This document shows positions 13,683 through 20,825 of a stretch of 29,154 bases of DNA, piece by piece. Both the position numbers and the translations under genes were made by a program. The stretch is from positions 1-29,154 of the forward strand of contig CAWHKD010000002.1 in the NCBI GenBank assembly GCA_963829845.1, given 5' to 3'. Numbering within the stretch: the first letter of the stretch is position 1; each line of letters begins with the position of its first letter. This stretch comes from Gaiellasilicea sp963829845 (GTDB taxonomy: Bacteria; Actinomycetota; Thermoleophilia; Gaiellales; Gaiellaceae). Under the pieces are notes generated by a model that saw only the letters and a program-made list of their open reading frames with translations, ran no database searches and was not told the origin of the DNA.

Positions 13683-15746
13683 TCAGGACGCGCCGAGGTG
13701 CTCGGCGTCGCCGAGCAGGGCGTCGACCTCGATCGTCATCGTCTCCGGCGGCAGCGCCTGCGCCGCCTCGCGGGCCTGCTCGAGCAGGTCGCGGTCGTGT
13801 GTGATCCGCGCGAAGTGAAGGTCGGAGAGGCCCGACTGGCGTGCTCCGACGAGCGCGCCCCCGCCCCTGATCTCGAGGTCCTTCTCGGCGAGCTCGAAGC
13901 CGTCCGTGGACGCGACCATCGCCTCGAGCCGCTCCCGCGCGCTCTCGGTCAGCTCCTCCTTCGACCCCGACGAGACGAGCAGGCAGTACGACTGCTCGCC
14001 CCCACGCCCGACGCGTCCGCGCAGCTGGTGCAGCTGGGCGAGCCCGAAGCGGTCGGCCTCCTGGACGATCATGATCGTCGCGTTCGGGACGTCGACGCCG
14101 ACCTCGATCACGGTCGTGGCGACGAGGACGTCGAGCTCGCCGGCCTTGAATCGGGCCATCAGCTCGCGCCGCTCGGCCGGTTTCAGCCGGCCGTGCATGC
14201 AGCCAACGCGGAAGCCGCTCAGCTCGCCGTCGCGCAGCCGCTCCGCCTCCGCCTCGGCGGCGCGTGCGGTCGACGTGGCGGACTCCTCGATCAGCGGGCA
14301 GACCACATAAGCCTGACGGCCCTCGGCCAGATGGGCGCGAAGCCGCGTGTACGCCTCGGAGCTGCGCTCGTCTGTCACCCAGGCGGTCACGATCGGCTTG
14401 CGGCTTGCCGGCGGCTTCGCGATCTCGCTGACCGCGAGGTCGCCGTAGACCGTCAGCGCGAGCGTGCGCGGGATCGGCGTCGCCGTCATGTGGAGCACAT
14501 GCGGCGCGCGGCCCTCGACGAGCGCCGAACGCTGCTCGACGCCGAAGCGGTGCTGCTCGTCGACGACGGCGACGGCCAGATCGCGGAAGTCGAAGCCCTT
14601 CTGGATCAGCGCGTGAGTGCCGACGACGACGTCCGCCTGGCCGCCGATCTTCGACTTGACCGAGCCGGTGACGAGGGCGCAGCTGACGCCGAGCTCCATG
14701 CAGATCCCCTCGATCGTGAGGAAGTGCTGCTCCGCGAGCGTCTCGGTGGGGGCCATCAGCGCGCCCTGGCGGCCGGCCTCGACCGCGCGCAGCAGCGCGT
14801 ACAGCGCCACCACGGTCTTGCCCGAGCCGACGTCCCCCTGGAGCAGGCGCTGCATCGGCGTCGTCCGCGCGAGGTCGGCGTCGATCTCCGCGATCGCCTC
14901 CTCCTGGTGCTCGGTCAGCTCGAACGGCAGGGCGTCCCGGTAGCGGCCGATCAGCTCGCCCGGCTCGGGGAGCGCAGCGGCGATCTGCTGCTCGCGCTCG
15001 GCGGTGCGCCGGGCGAGCGCCAGCTGCAGCACGAGCAGCTCGTCGAAGGCGAGCCGCTGCCGCCCCTCCTCGGCCTCGTCGAGGGAGCGCGGCTTGTGGA
15101 TCGACGCCAGAGCGTCGCCGCGGAGCGGCAGCCCGCGCTCCGCCTTCAACCGCGCCGGGAGCGGATCCGGGTGGTCGCTCACGAGCGGCAGCACCGCCTC
15201 GACGAGCTCGCGCAGCTTCGCGGCCGAGATCTCCTCGCTCGCCGGGTAGACCGGTGCAAAGTCGGCCGTCGCGGAGCCGCCATTGAGATCGAACGAGCGC
15301 ACGGCGAAGCCAAACCGGTTTGGCGCGCCCCGCAGGCGCACGTGCGTGCCCGGCTTCAGCTTCTCCTGCAGCCACGGCTGGTTGAACCAGGTCGCGCTGA
15401 TCTGGCCCGTCCCGTCCGAGACCTGCGCCGTCAGGATCTGGAGCCGGCCACGGCCGCGGCGCAGCGACGTCCGGAGCACCTCGCCCTGAATCAGGACCTC
15501 CTCGTCCCCGAAGAGGTCGGCGATCCGCTTCTCCGGCGCGGGCCGCTCGTAACGGCGCGGGCGGTGATCGAGCAGGTCGCCGGTCCGCTCGAGCCCGAGC
15601 TTCACGAGCCGCTTCTTCAGCGTCGGCCCGACCCCGGGCAGCGAATCCAGCGGTGCCGCCAGCCGCTCAGGGCGGAAGCGCCCACGCGTCGGCGCCCAGC
15701 GCTCAGGCGGGTCCACGGCGGCGAAACCGGGCAGGGGCCGGCTCAT
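13683..15746 (-). CDS. recG: ATP-dependent DNA helicase RecG
   Basis: RecG reverses and branch-migrates stalled forks and Holliday junctions. It has the N-terminal wedge/OB domain (LPGVGPTLKKRLVKLGL, then VLIQGEVL and the QVSDGTGQISATWFNQPWLQ strands), Walker A GDVGSGKTVVA, the DEQHRFG box and the C-terminal EVGVDVPNATIMIVQEADR, then LHQLRGRVGRG. The ATG at 15746 (MSRPLPGFAAVDPPERW) gives 687 residues, normal for RecG. No stop codon separates this frame from degV upstream, so the open frame runs from 16784 to 13683; no clear ribosome-binding site precedes 15746. Either recG is translated as a DegV-RecG fusion or it starts internally. Confidence 0.94.
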   Translation of the reverse strand: MSRPLPGFAAVDPPERWAPTRGRFRPERLAAPLDSLPGVGPTLKKRLVKLGLERTGDLLDHRPRRYERPAPEKRIADLFGDEEVLIQGEVLRTSLRRGRGRLQILTAQVSDGTGQISATWFNQPWLQEKLKPGTHVRLRGAPNRFGFAVRSFDLNGGSATADFAPVYPASEEISAAKLRELVEAVLPLVSDHPDPLPARLKAERGLPLRGDALASIHKPRSLDEAEEGRQRLAFDELLVLQLALARRTAEREQQIAAALPEPGELIGRYRDALPFELTEHQEEAIAEIDADLARTTPMQRLLQGDVGSGKTVVALYALLRAVEAGRQGALMAPTETLAEQHFLTIEGICMELGVSCALVTGSVKSKIGGQADVVVGTHALIQKGFDFRDLAVAVVDEQHRFGVEQRSALVEGRAPHVLHMTATPIPRTLALTVYGDLAVSEIAKPPASRKPIVTAWVTDERSSEAYTRLRAHLAEGRQAYVVCPLIEESATSTARAAEAEAERLRDGELSGFRVGCMHGRLKPAERRELMARFKAGELDVLVATTVIEVGVDVPNATIMIVQEADRFGLAQLHQLRGRVGRGGEQSYCLLVSSGSKEELTESARERLEAMVASTDGFELAEKDLEIRGGGALVGARQSGLSDLHFARITHDRDLLEQAREAAQALPPETMTIEVDALLGDAEHLGAS

Positions 15747-15814
15747 CGTCCGAGTATCGCACCCGGTCCGGCTAGCCCTCCTGACGCTCCTGGCGCGTTG
15801 GTCGCGGTGCGTAG

Positions 15815-15849
15815 GCCGGAGGGACAGTACGAGAGTACGGCCCTCCGGC
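15815..15849. repeat. Palindrome in the degV-recG linker
   Basis: GCCGGAGGG (15815-15823) pairs with CCCTCCGGC (15841-15849); inside, GTAC is repeated as a self-complementary pair around GAGA. It lies in the stretch between the end of the DegV domain and the RecG start, which would normally be non-coding but is open in the degV-recG frame. Its layout is loosely like the element at 16798-16904, but the sequence match is too weak to call it a third copy. Confidence 0.5.
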
Positions 15850-15879
15850 TGGAGCGCCGCGAGCGACGTGAGGCTGTGC

Positions 15880-15908
15880 CGGAGGCCGGCTCCGCCGGCC
15901 GGGAGGCG
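15880..15908. repeat. Hairpin related to the one in plsX
   Basis: CGGAG, GCCGGC, TCC, GCCGGC, CGGGAGGCG: the same layout (CGGAG, stem, short loop, stem, GGGAG) as the hairpin inside the plsX leader at 7011-7052. The stems differ in sequence but pair in both copies. Confidence 0.45.
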
Positions 15909-15929
15909 CAGCCGTCCAGGTGCGTCAGG

Positions 15930-16784
15930 CTGGAACCAGAAGAAGCCGACCGTGCCCGGTCCCGCGTGCGTGCCGACAACGGCACCGAGGCTGGTGACGA
16001 GCTTCACGTCGGCCTGCGGGCGGCTCGCCGTCACGATCGCCTGCAGCTGCTCGACCGCGTCCTCCGCTTCCGCAGCGGCGATCGCCACCGACAGCCCTGG
16101 GCCGTCGGTGGTGGCCTCCTCGAAGCGCTTGCGGAACTCCTCGAACGCCTTGCCGCGGCCGCGGGCCCGCGTCACGGGGACGACTTCGCCCTCCTCGACC
16201 GCGAGGATCGGCTTCACGTTCAGCAGGCTCCCCATCAGGGCCTTGCCACGGCCGATACGCCCACCCTTGGCGAGGAACTCGAGCGTGTCAACGGTGAAGA
16301 GGATCCTGGAGCGGTCGCGGTACTGCGCGATCAGCGCCTCGACCTCCTCGTCCGTGGTCCCGCGCGCGAGCAGCTCCTGGATCCCGAGCGAGAGCATCCC
16401 GATCCCGACCGACACCGACTCGGTGTCGACGAGCCGGATCCGCTCGCCCTCGTCCGAGGCGGCAAGGGACGCGCTTTGGAACGTGCCCGAGAGCTTGGCG
16501 GAGATGTGGAGCGAGTAGATCCGCCCGTAGCCGGCGAGCGCGTGGTAGACGGTGAGGAAGTCCTGCGGTGTCGGCTGCGACGTGGTCGGCAGTTCCGAGG
16601 CCGTCTTGAGCCTCGCGTAGAAGCCGTGCGGGTCGAGCTCGACGTAGTCGCGGAAGCTCTCCTCGCCGAAGCGGACGTAGAGCGGGACGACACGCATGTT
16701 CGGGAAGCGGATCTGCGCGTCCGGGAAATCGGCGGTCGAGTCGAGCACGATCGCCGTGTTCTCGCTGGTCAGAGTCTCGGACAT
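15930..16784 (-). CDS. DegV family fatty-acid-binding protein (FakB-like), no own stop codon
   Basis: DegV/FakB proteins bind a fatty acid and present it to the kinase FakA. The ATG at 16784 (MSETLTSENTAIVLDSTADF) follows a GAGGAA ribosome-binding site. Family motifs are VLDSTADFP, the TSQPTPQDF segment, ISAKLSGTFQSA with the lipid-contacting Ser/Thr pattern, TLEFLAKGGRIG, and the C-terminal GTHAGPGTVGFFWF. The family normally ends a residue or two after this last motif; here no stop follows and the frame continues about 60 codons through two palindromes into recG. The end I give is that of the domain, not a stop codon. fakA lies two genes upstream, which supports a fatty-acid role. Confidence 0.88.
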
Positions 16785-16797
16785 GATGGTTCCTCGT

Positions 16798-16904
16798 CGA
16801 CGGGACGTGATGGGCGGCGCGAGGCAAGAACGCAGGGAGCGCCGATACGGGCTGTATCGGCGCGACTGAGGACGCCGCATCGCGCCGTCCAGCGCGTCCC
16901 GGCG
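16798..16904 (+). ncRNA. Structured intergenic element, copy 2 (upstream of degV)
   Basis: It lies between the receiver gene and degV, on the plus strand. The outer helix is 16798-16807 with 16895-16904 (9 of 10 pairs). A GATG/CATC helix follows, then an apical 10-bp stem GCGCCGATAC (16839-16848) with GTATCGGCGC (16854-16863). The joining strands GAGGCAAGAACGCAGGGA (16821-16838) and GAGGACGCCGCATCGCGCC (16868-16886) each differ from copy 1 (7166-7319, minus strand) at a single position. Relative to the flanking genes the orientation is opposite to copy 1, which argues for a mobile or independently transcribed element rather than an mRNA leader. Confidence 0.6.
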
Positions 16905-16935
16905 GCACAGGGCTCCATCGTGTCCGAGACTCGGT

Positions 16936-17331
16936 TCATCGAGCCACCTTCGCCTCGCCGGCGCGTCTGATCGCGCCGACGATCACGTCGAGTTCCTCGT
17001 CCTTGCGCAGGCAGTCGATCGCACCAGCTGCCAGCAGCGCGTCGAGCTCGCGCGGGCTGGCTGAGGCGGTCAGGCAGACCACGGCCACCTCCGGGTACTC
17101 GTTCACGAGCGCCAGCGTCGTCTCGACGCCGTCCATCCCCGGGAGCCGGAAGTCCATCACGACGACGTCCGGGCGATGCTCGCGGTAGGCGCCGACGGCG
17201 GAGTTCCCTTCGGCGACCGCACCGACCACCTCGATCCCGTCCTGGAGCTCGAGCAGGAGGATCAACGCCTGCCGGAAGACATCGTTGTCCTCGACGAGCA
17301 GCACGCGGATGGGGTGGTGCTCCTCCTTCAC
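16936..17331 (-). CDS. Stand-alone response-regulator receiver domain
   Basis: A 131-residue CheY-like receiver with no output domain. Visible are the acidic pair E14/D15 (VLLVEDNDVF), the phosphoacceptor D60 (VVVMDFRLPGMDG), T88 (VVCLTAS) and K110 (CLRKDEEL), all the residues needed for phosphorylation. The sequence looks like the receiver half of a NarL/LuxR-type regulator that stops before the DNA-binding helix-turn-helix. No histidine kinase is nearby. It starts at GTG 17331, 16 bases after the fakA stop, and precedes degV, so it sits between the two parts of the fatty-acid kinase. Its partner is unknown. Confidence 0.88.
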   Translation of the reverse strand: MKEEHHPIRVLLVEDNDVFRQALILLLELQDGIEVVGAVAEGNSAVGAYREHRPDVVVMDFRLPGMDGVETTLALVNEYPEVAVVCLTASASPRELDALLAAGAIDCLRKDEELDVIVGAIRRAGEAKVAR

Positions 17332-17347
17332 GGCCAGACCTTAAGCC

Positions 17348-18946
17348 CTACTCGGCGGAGAGGAGGAGCGGGTAGTGAGGCTGCCCACCGGGATGCACGT
17401 CGAGCTCGACGGCCGGATGGAGCTCCTCGAGCCGGCGCAGCAGGCCTGCGAGATCGGGCTCATCGTCGCCCGTCAGGAGTGTCAGCACCTCGCGGTCGTC
17501 GCCGAGCAGCTTCTCGGCGACCGCGCAGGCGACGTCGTCGAAGTCGGAGGAGGATGCGACTGCGCAGCCGTTCGCGAGCCCGAGCCAGGCTCCCTTGCGC
17601 ACGTCGATACCGTCGAGCTCGACGTCCCGCGACGCGACGGTCACCTCGCCCGTCGCGACCTCTTCGAGCGCCTCGAGCATCGCCGCCTCGTTCTCCTCCG
17701 CGCTTAGCGAGGGGAGATAGCGGACGATCGCCGCGAGCCCGGCCGGAACGGAGCGGGACGGGATCACCCGAACCTGCTTGTCGACGAGCTTCGCCGCCTG
17801 CTCGGCCGAGAGGATCACGTTCGAGTTGTTCGGGAGCACGAGCACCTCGGTCGCAGGCGTCGCCTGGATCGCGGCGACGATTTCGGCCGTCGAGGGATTC
17901 ATCGTCTGGCCGCCTTCGATCACCTTCGCGGCGCCGTAGCTCTCGAACAGACGGCGGTTTCCCGCACCGGGGACGACCGCGACGACGCCGGTCTCGAGCG
18001 TCAGCCCCGGGTCGGGAACGGACTCGAGGATCCGCTCCGAGCGCTGTTCGGTCTGCTTGTGCATGTTCGCGATCTCGACGCCCTCGATCGTCCCGAGCGC
18101 CGTTCCGTACGCGAGCGCACGGCCGGGCTCGTCCGTGTGGACGTGGATCTTCAAAGCGGTCGCGTCGCCGACGACGAGCAGCGAGTCGCCGAGCTCGTCC
18201 AGTTGGGCCTCGAGCGCCCCCGCGTCGAGCTCCTCGCCCTCGATCACGAAGACGGTGCAGTAGCGGAACTCGGAGAGCTCCTGGTGGACGGCGTCGAGGC
18301 CCGCCTCGTGAGCCTCCTCGACCGGCGCGTCCGGGATCGGCTCGCCGGACAAGGCCGCCGAGACGCCGCGGACGATCTCGAGCAGGCCGGCGCCGCCCGC
18401 GTCGACGACGCCCGCCTCGCGCAGGACATCGAGCTGGTCGGGCGTGCGGGCGAGGGCGTCCTCCCCGCGCTCGATCAGCTTCTTCAGGAGCGCCGCGGGC
18501 TCGAGCGCCGCGTGACGCGGGTCTTCGGCCTCCTCGGCGAGCTCACGGATCACGGACAGCATCGTTCCCTCGACGGGGCGCCGGACGGCCCGGTAGGCGG
18601 CGTCGCTCGCAGCCCGAAACGCGCGCCGGATCGTGGCAGCATCGAGGAGCCCGGCCTCGCCGAGCGCCTCGGCCGCGCCACGCAGGATCTGGGAGAAGAT
18701 GACGCCGGAGTTACCGCGCGCGCCCATCAGTGCCGCTCGGGTCAGCTCCTTCGCGAGCGTCGCACGGTCGGCGGCAGTGGAGGCGTCGAGCACCTCCATG
18801 ATCGCGCGCGCAGTCAGCGTCAAGTTCGTGCCCGTGTCGCCGTCCGGGACGGGATAGACGTTGAGGTCGTCGATCCGCCGCCGGTTGGCCTCGAGCGTCG
18901 CGAGCGCGGCCTGGCCGAGCTCCTTCGCCCGCTCGAGCTCCGTCAC
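17348..18946 (-). CDS. fakA: Fatty acid kinase catalytic subunit (FakA / YloV, DAK2 family)
   Basis: FakA phosphorylates a fatty acid bound to FakB (DegV family), giving acyl-phosphate for PlsX or PlsY. The N-terminal DhaL-type kinase domain has NVYPVPDGDTGTNLTLT and ALMGARGNSGVIFSQILRG; the middle and C-terminal domains include VVDAGGAGLLEI, the IHVHTDEPG zinc-site-like segment and VLPNNSNVILSAEQAA. At 532 residues it has the normal length. The GTG start at 18946 overlaps the stop of the Asp23-like gene (GTGA), so the two are coupled. Downstream come a receiver and a degV gene. plsX and acpP elsewhere in the window complete a plausible route from exogenous fatty acid to acyl-ACP. Confidence 0.93.
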   Translation of the reverse strand: MTELERAKELGQAALATLEANRRRIDDLNVYPVPDGDTGTNLTLTARAIMEVLDASTAADRATLAKELTRAALMGARGNSGVIFSQILRGAAEALGEAGLLDAATIRRAFRAASDAAYRAVRRPVEGTMLSVIRELAEEAEDPRHAALEPAALLKKLIERGEDALARTPDQLDVLREAGVVDAGGAGLLEIVRGVSAALSGEPIPDAPVEEAHEAGLDAVHQELSEFRYCTVFVIEGEELDAGALEAQLDELGDSLLVVGDATALKIHVHTDEPGRALAYGTALGTIEGVEIANMHKQTEQRSERILESVPDPGLTLETGVVAVVPGAGNRRLFESYGAAKVIEGGQTMNPSTAEIVAAIQATPATEVLVLPNNSNVILSAEQAAKLVDKQVRVIPSRSVPAGLAAIVRYLPSLSAEENEAAMLEALEEVATGEVTVASRDVELDGIDVRKGAWLGLANGCAVASSSDFDDVACAVAEKLLGDDREVLTLLTGDDEPDLAGLLRRLEELHPAVELDVHPGGQPHYPLLLSAE

Positions 18947-19296
18947 GCGGACCTCCGGACGTCCTCGATGTGCACCTCGACCGCCGCGACGCGAAGGCCG
19001 GTCAGCCGCTCGAGCTCGTAGCCGACCCGCGAGCGGACGGTCGCGGCGACCTCGGCCAGATTGAGCCCGTACTCGACGACGACGTGGAGGTCGATGCGGA
19101 GGCCCTCGGGCGTGCTGGACACGTCGATTCCCTGCCTCAGCTTGTCCCGGGTCAAGAGCCGCGTCAGACCCTTGCCGGCCATGCCGACGACGCCGTAGCA
19201 CTCGGCGGCGGTGTGGCCGACGATCTGTGCGATCGCGTCGGGCGCGATCCGGATCGCACCGAGCCTGGACTGCTCCGTGAGGTGGTCCTGCTGCAT
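18943..19296 (-). CDS. Asp23/Gls24 family protein
   Basis: A 117-residue protein with the Asp23 pattern: IRIAPDAIAQIVGHTAAECY, GVVGMAG, then LHVVVEYGLNLAEVAATVRS and a C-terminal GLRVAAVEVHIEDV strand. These proteins are often encoded directly before fakA (YloU-YloV pair in firmicutes and actinobacteria) and are membrane- or envelope-associated; the biochemical role is unsettled. I choose ATG 19296 (MQQDHLTEQSRLGAI) because residues read from further upstream come from the palindromes at 19347-19439. The stop overlaps the fakA start. Confidence 0.9.
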   Translation of the reverse strand: MQQDHLTEQSRLGAIRIAPDAIAQIVGHTAAECYGVVGMAGKGLTRLLTRDKLRQGIDVSSTPEGLRIDLHVVVEYGLNLAEVAATVRSRVGYELERLTGLRVAAVEVHIEDVRRSA

Positions 19297-19346
19297 CTGC
19301 GCGACTTTAGACGGTGCGCGCGGCCCGGAGGTTGCGGGCCGACGAG

Positions 19347-19369
19347 GCTTGTGTTTCAGAAACACAAGC
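19347..19369. promoter_or_regulatory. Perfect 23-base palindrome, proximal copy
   Basis: The arms GCTTGTGTTTC and GAAACACAAGC are exactly complementary around one central base. Their AT-rich core stands out in a 70% GC genome. It lies 51 bases upstream of the Asp23-like gene, with a second copy 70 bases further up. Without T-runs these are poor terminators; a pair of dimer-binding operators for the asp23-fakA unit fits well, but the regulator is unknown. Confidence 0.55.
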
Positions 19370-19416
19370 CGGGTTGCGCCCCTCGCGAAGCGCATGGTTG
19401 TGAGCTCGTGCGGGGA

Positions 19417-19439
19417 GCTTGTGTTTCAGAAACACAAAG
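19417..19439. promoter_or_regulatory. Second copy of the 23-base palindrome
   Basis: It is identical to the first copy over GCTTGTGTTTC, the central A and GAAACACAA, with the last two bases changed to AG, leaving 9-bp arms. Centre-to-centre spacing is 70 bases. It lies between rpmB (stop at 19482) and the proximal copy. Confidence 0.55.
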
Positions 19440-19481
19440 TCCTACCCGGCCGGAACGGGCGGCCGCGGGCGGAACGCAGGT

Positions 19482-19673
19482 CTAGACGGCCTTCTGGACC
19501 TTGCCGGCCTTGAGGCACTTCGTGCAGATGTACGCCCGTTTGGCGACGCCGTCGAGCAGCACGCGGACGCGCTGCAGGTTCGGGTTGAAACGGCGCCGCG
19601 TCGCCACCATCGAGTGGCTCCGGTTGTTCCCAAACGACGGCTTCTTGCCGCAGGATGCGCAGACCTTGGACAC
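19482..19673 (-). CDS. rpmB: 50S ribosomal protein L28
   Basis: A 63-residue basic protein with the L28 pattern CASCGKKPSFGNNRSHSM, then RRRFNPNLQRVRV and the C-terminal CTKCLKAGKV. The two Cys-x-x-Cys pairs mark the zinc-binding form. The start is GTG at 19673. It precedes the Asp23-like and fakA genes, a common bacterial neighbourhood, but the 185-base gap with two palindromes suggests these are regulated separately. Confidence 0.97.
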   Translation of the reverse strand: MSKVCASCGKKPSFGNNRSHSMVATRRRFNPNLQRVRVLLDGVAKRAYICTKCLKAGKVQKAV

Positions 19674-19723
19674 GGCGGCCGATGATAGCAGCCGGGTGTC
19701 GCGGTGATACCCGGCGCGCCGCG

Positions 19724-20064
19724 TCAGCGGCGGACGACGACCGTGTGCGCGACGCGATCCCCGAGCCGTTGGCCGAGCGGCGACATGAGCGCGAACACCG
19801 CCCCGACGAGAGAGAAGAAGAGGGCGTCGACCGGTCGCAGGATGTTGCGAACGACTGCCGCGCCGAGCGTCGGATGCTCGCCGTGCTCGTCGACCACGCG
19901 GATCCTGACGATCCGCTTGCCGAGCTCGACGTAGTCCCAGCTCTCGATCGCGGCCGTGCGGTGCTGGTCGTCGAACCGATAGGCGCCGATCTCGTCCGGC
20001 TCTCGTGGTCGATCCGCACCTCCACGCTGCCGACGGACGTGTCGAAGACCTGCTTCACGCTCAT
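19724..20064 (-). pseudogene. RDD-like small protein, frame broken by one base
   Basis: After ATG 20064 the frame reads MSVKQVFDTSVGSVEVRIDH, then becomes nonsense. The neighbouring frame continues from about 20000 with PDEIGAYRFDDQH and then LGKRIVRIRVVDEHGEHPTL, RNILRPVDALFFSLVGAVFA and QRLGDRVAHTVVVRR, the second half of an RDD-family membrane protein. One missing base near 20001-20007 accounts for the break and would give about 113 residues. Even then the first RDD membrane helix is absent, so the protein is short for the family. It follows ribH by 26 bases. Either an assembly deletion in a real small gene or a decaying gene. Confidence 0.6.
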
Positions 20065-20090
20065 CAGATCGGCGTCGCCGTCCCCGGGAG

Positions 20091-20825
20091 CTAGCGCTGG
20101 GCCGCTGCGCGGAGCTGGGCGAAAACGTCGGCCATCTCGAGACCGGTGCGGACGGCCTCGGCGCCCTTCGCGAGCCGGTCGTCGGCCTGGTCCGCGTCCT
20201 CGAGCGTGAGCACGCCGAACGCGACCGGGACGCCGGTCTCGAGTGCAGCGAGCTGCAACCCGGACGCCGCCTCACCGGCGACGAAGTCGAAGTGCGGCGT
20301 GTCGCCGCGGATGACGCAGCCGAGCGCGACGATGCAGGCGTACCGGCGCGTCTTTGCGAGCGCCATCGCCGCGATCGGCAGCTCGAACGCGCCGGGCACC
20401 GGCATGACCGTGATCGCCTCGCGCGCGACCCCCGCGGACTCGAGCTCGGCGAGCGCTCCTTCGAGCAGTTTGCCCGTGACGACCCCGTTGAAGCGGCTGA
20501 CGACGATCCCGACCGCGCGGCGCCCGCCCTGAGGGCTGCCCTCGAGCACGCCATAGCCCTCCGGGACGCCGAAGTCTCCCGCCGCGTGCTCAGCCGCCGG
20601 CTCGGACTCGTCCTCGAGCTCCGGCTCGTCAGCCTCGACGGGAGGCTCCAGCTCGGGCTCAGCAACCTCTGCCTCGTGCTCCTCGGCGTCCGCCGCCTCG
20701 ATGTCCGTATCCGGAGCCACGACGTCGGCCCCTGTCGCCTCGACCTCCAGCTCCGGTGCTTCGTCCGCCTCGCCCGGCGGATCCTCGAGCGACGGCGCCT
20801 CGGGCCAGCTGTCGCGCTCGCTCAC
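20091..20825 (-). CDS. ribH: 6,7-dimethyl-8-ribityllumazine synthase with acidic N-terminal extension
   Basis: RibH condenses the ribitylaminouracil with dihydroxybutanone phosphate, the next-to-last riboflavin step, usually as a pentamer or 60-mer capsid. The enzyme part starts near residue 104 (AVGIVVSRFNGVVTGKLLEG) and has VPVPGAFELPIAAMALA-like core strands, the GCVIRGDTPHFDFVAGEA loop with the catalytic His, and a normal C-terminus. Before it lies an unusual stretch of about 95 residues dominated by Glu, Asp, Ala and Pro with little hydrophobic content, probably disordered. The GTG at 20825 overlaps the ribBA stop (GTGA), supporting this start and so the extension. Total 244 residues against about 155 for typical RibH. 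Confidence 0.93.
   Translation of the reverse strand: MSERDSWPEAPSLEDPPGEADEAPELEVEATGADVVAPDTDIEAADAEEHEAEVAEPELEPPVEADEPELEDESEPAAEHAAGDFGVPEGYGVLEGSPQGGRRAVGIVVSRFNGVVTGKLLEGALAELESAGVAREAITVMPVPGAFELPIAAMALAKTRRYACIVALGCVIRGDTPHFDFVAGEAASGLQLAALETGVPVAFGVLTLEDADQADDRLAKGAEAVRTGLEMADVFAQLRAAAQR

Noticed and set aside
15815..15849. Third copy of the structured element
   Set aside because: Similar layout, but the conserved strands GAGGCAAG and GAGGACGC are not present; similarity is too weak to claim.
13248..16970. A very long plus-strand open frame opposite degV-recG
   Set aside because: It is the mirror of strongly conserved genes on the minus strand in GC-rich DNA; its translation is Arg/Leu/Ala-rich without any domain.
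19347..19439. Two identical palindromes with a spacer, as in a CRISPR array
   Set aside because: Only two copies, a 47-base spacer, no cas genes and each unit is itself a full palindrome; operator or repeat fits better.
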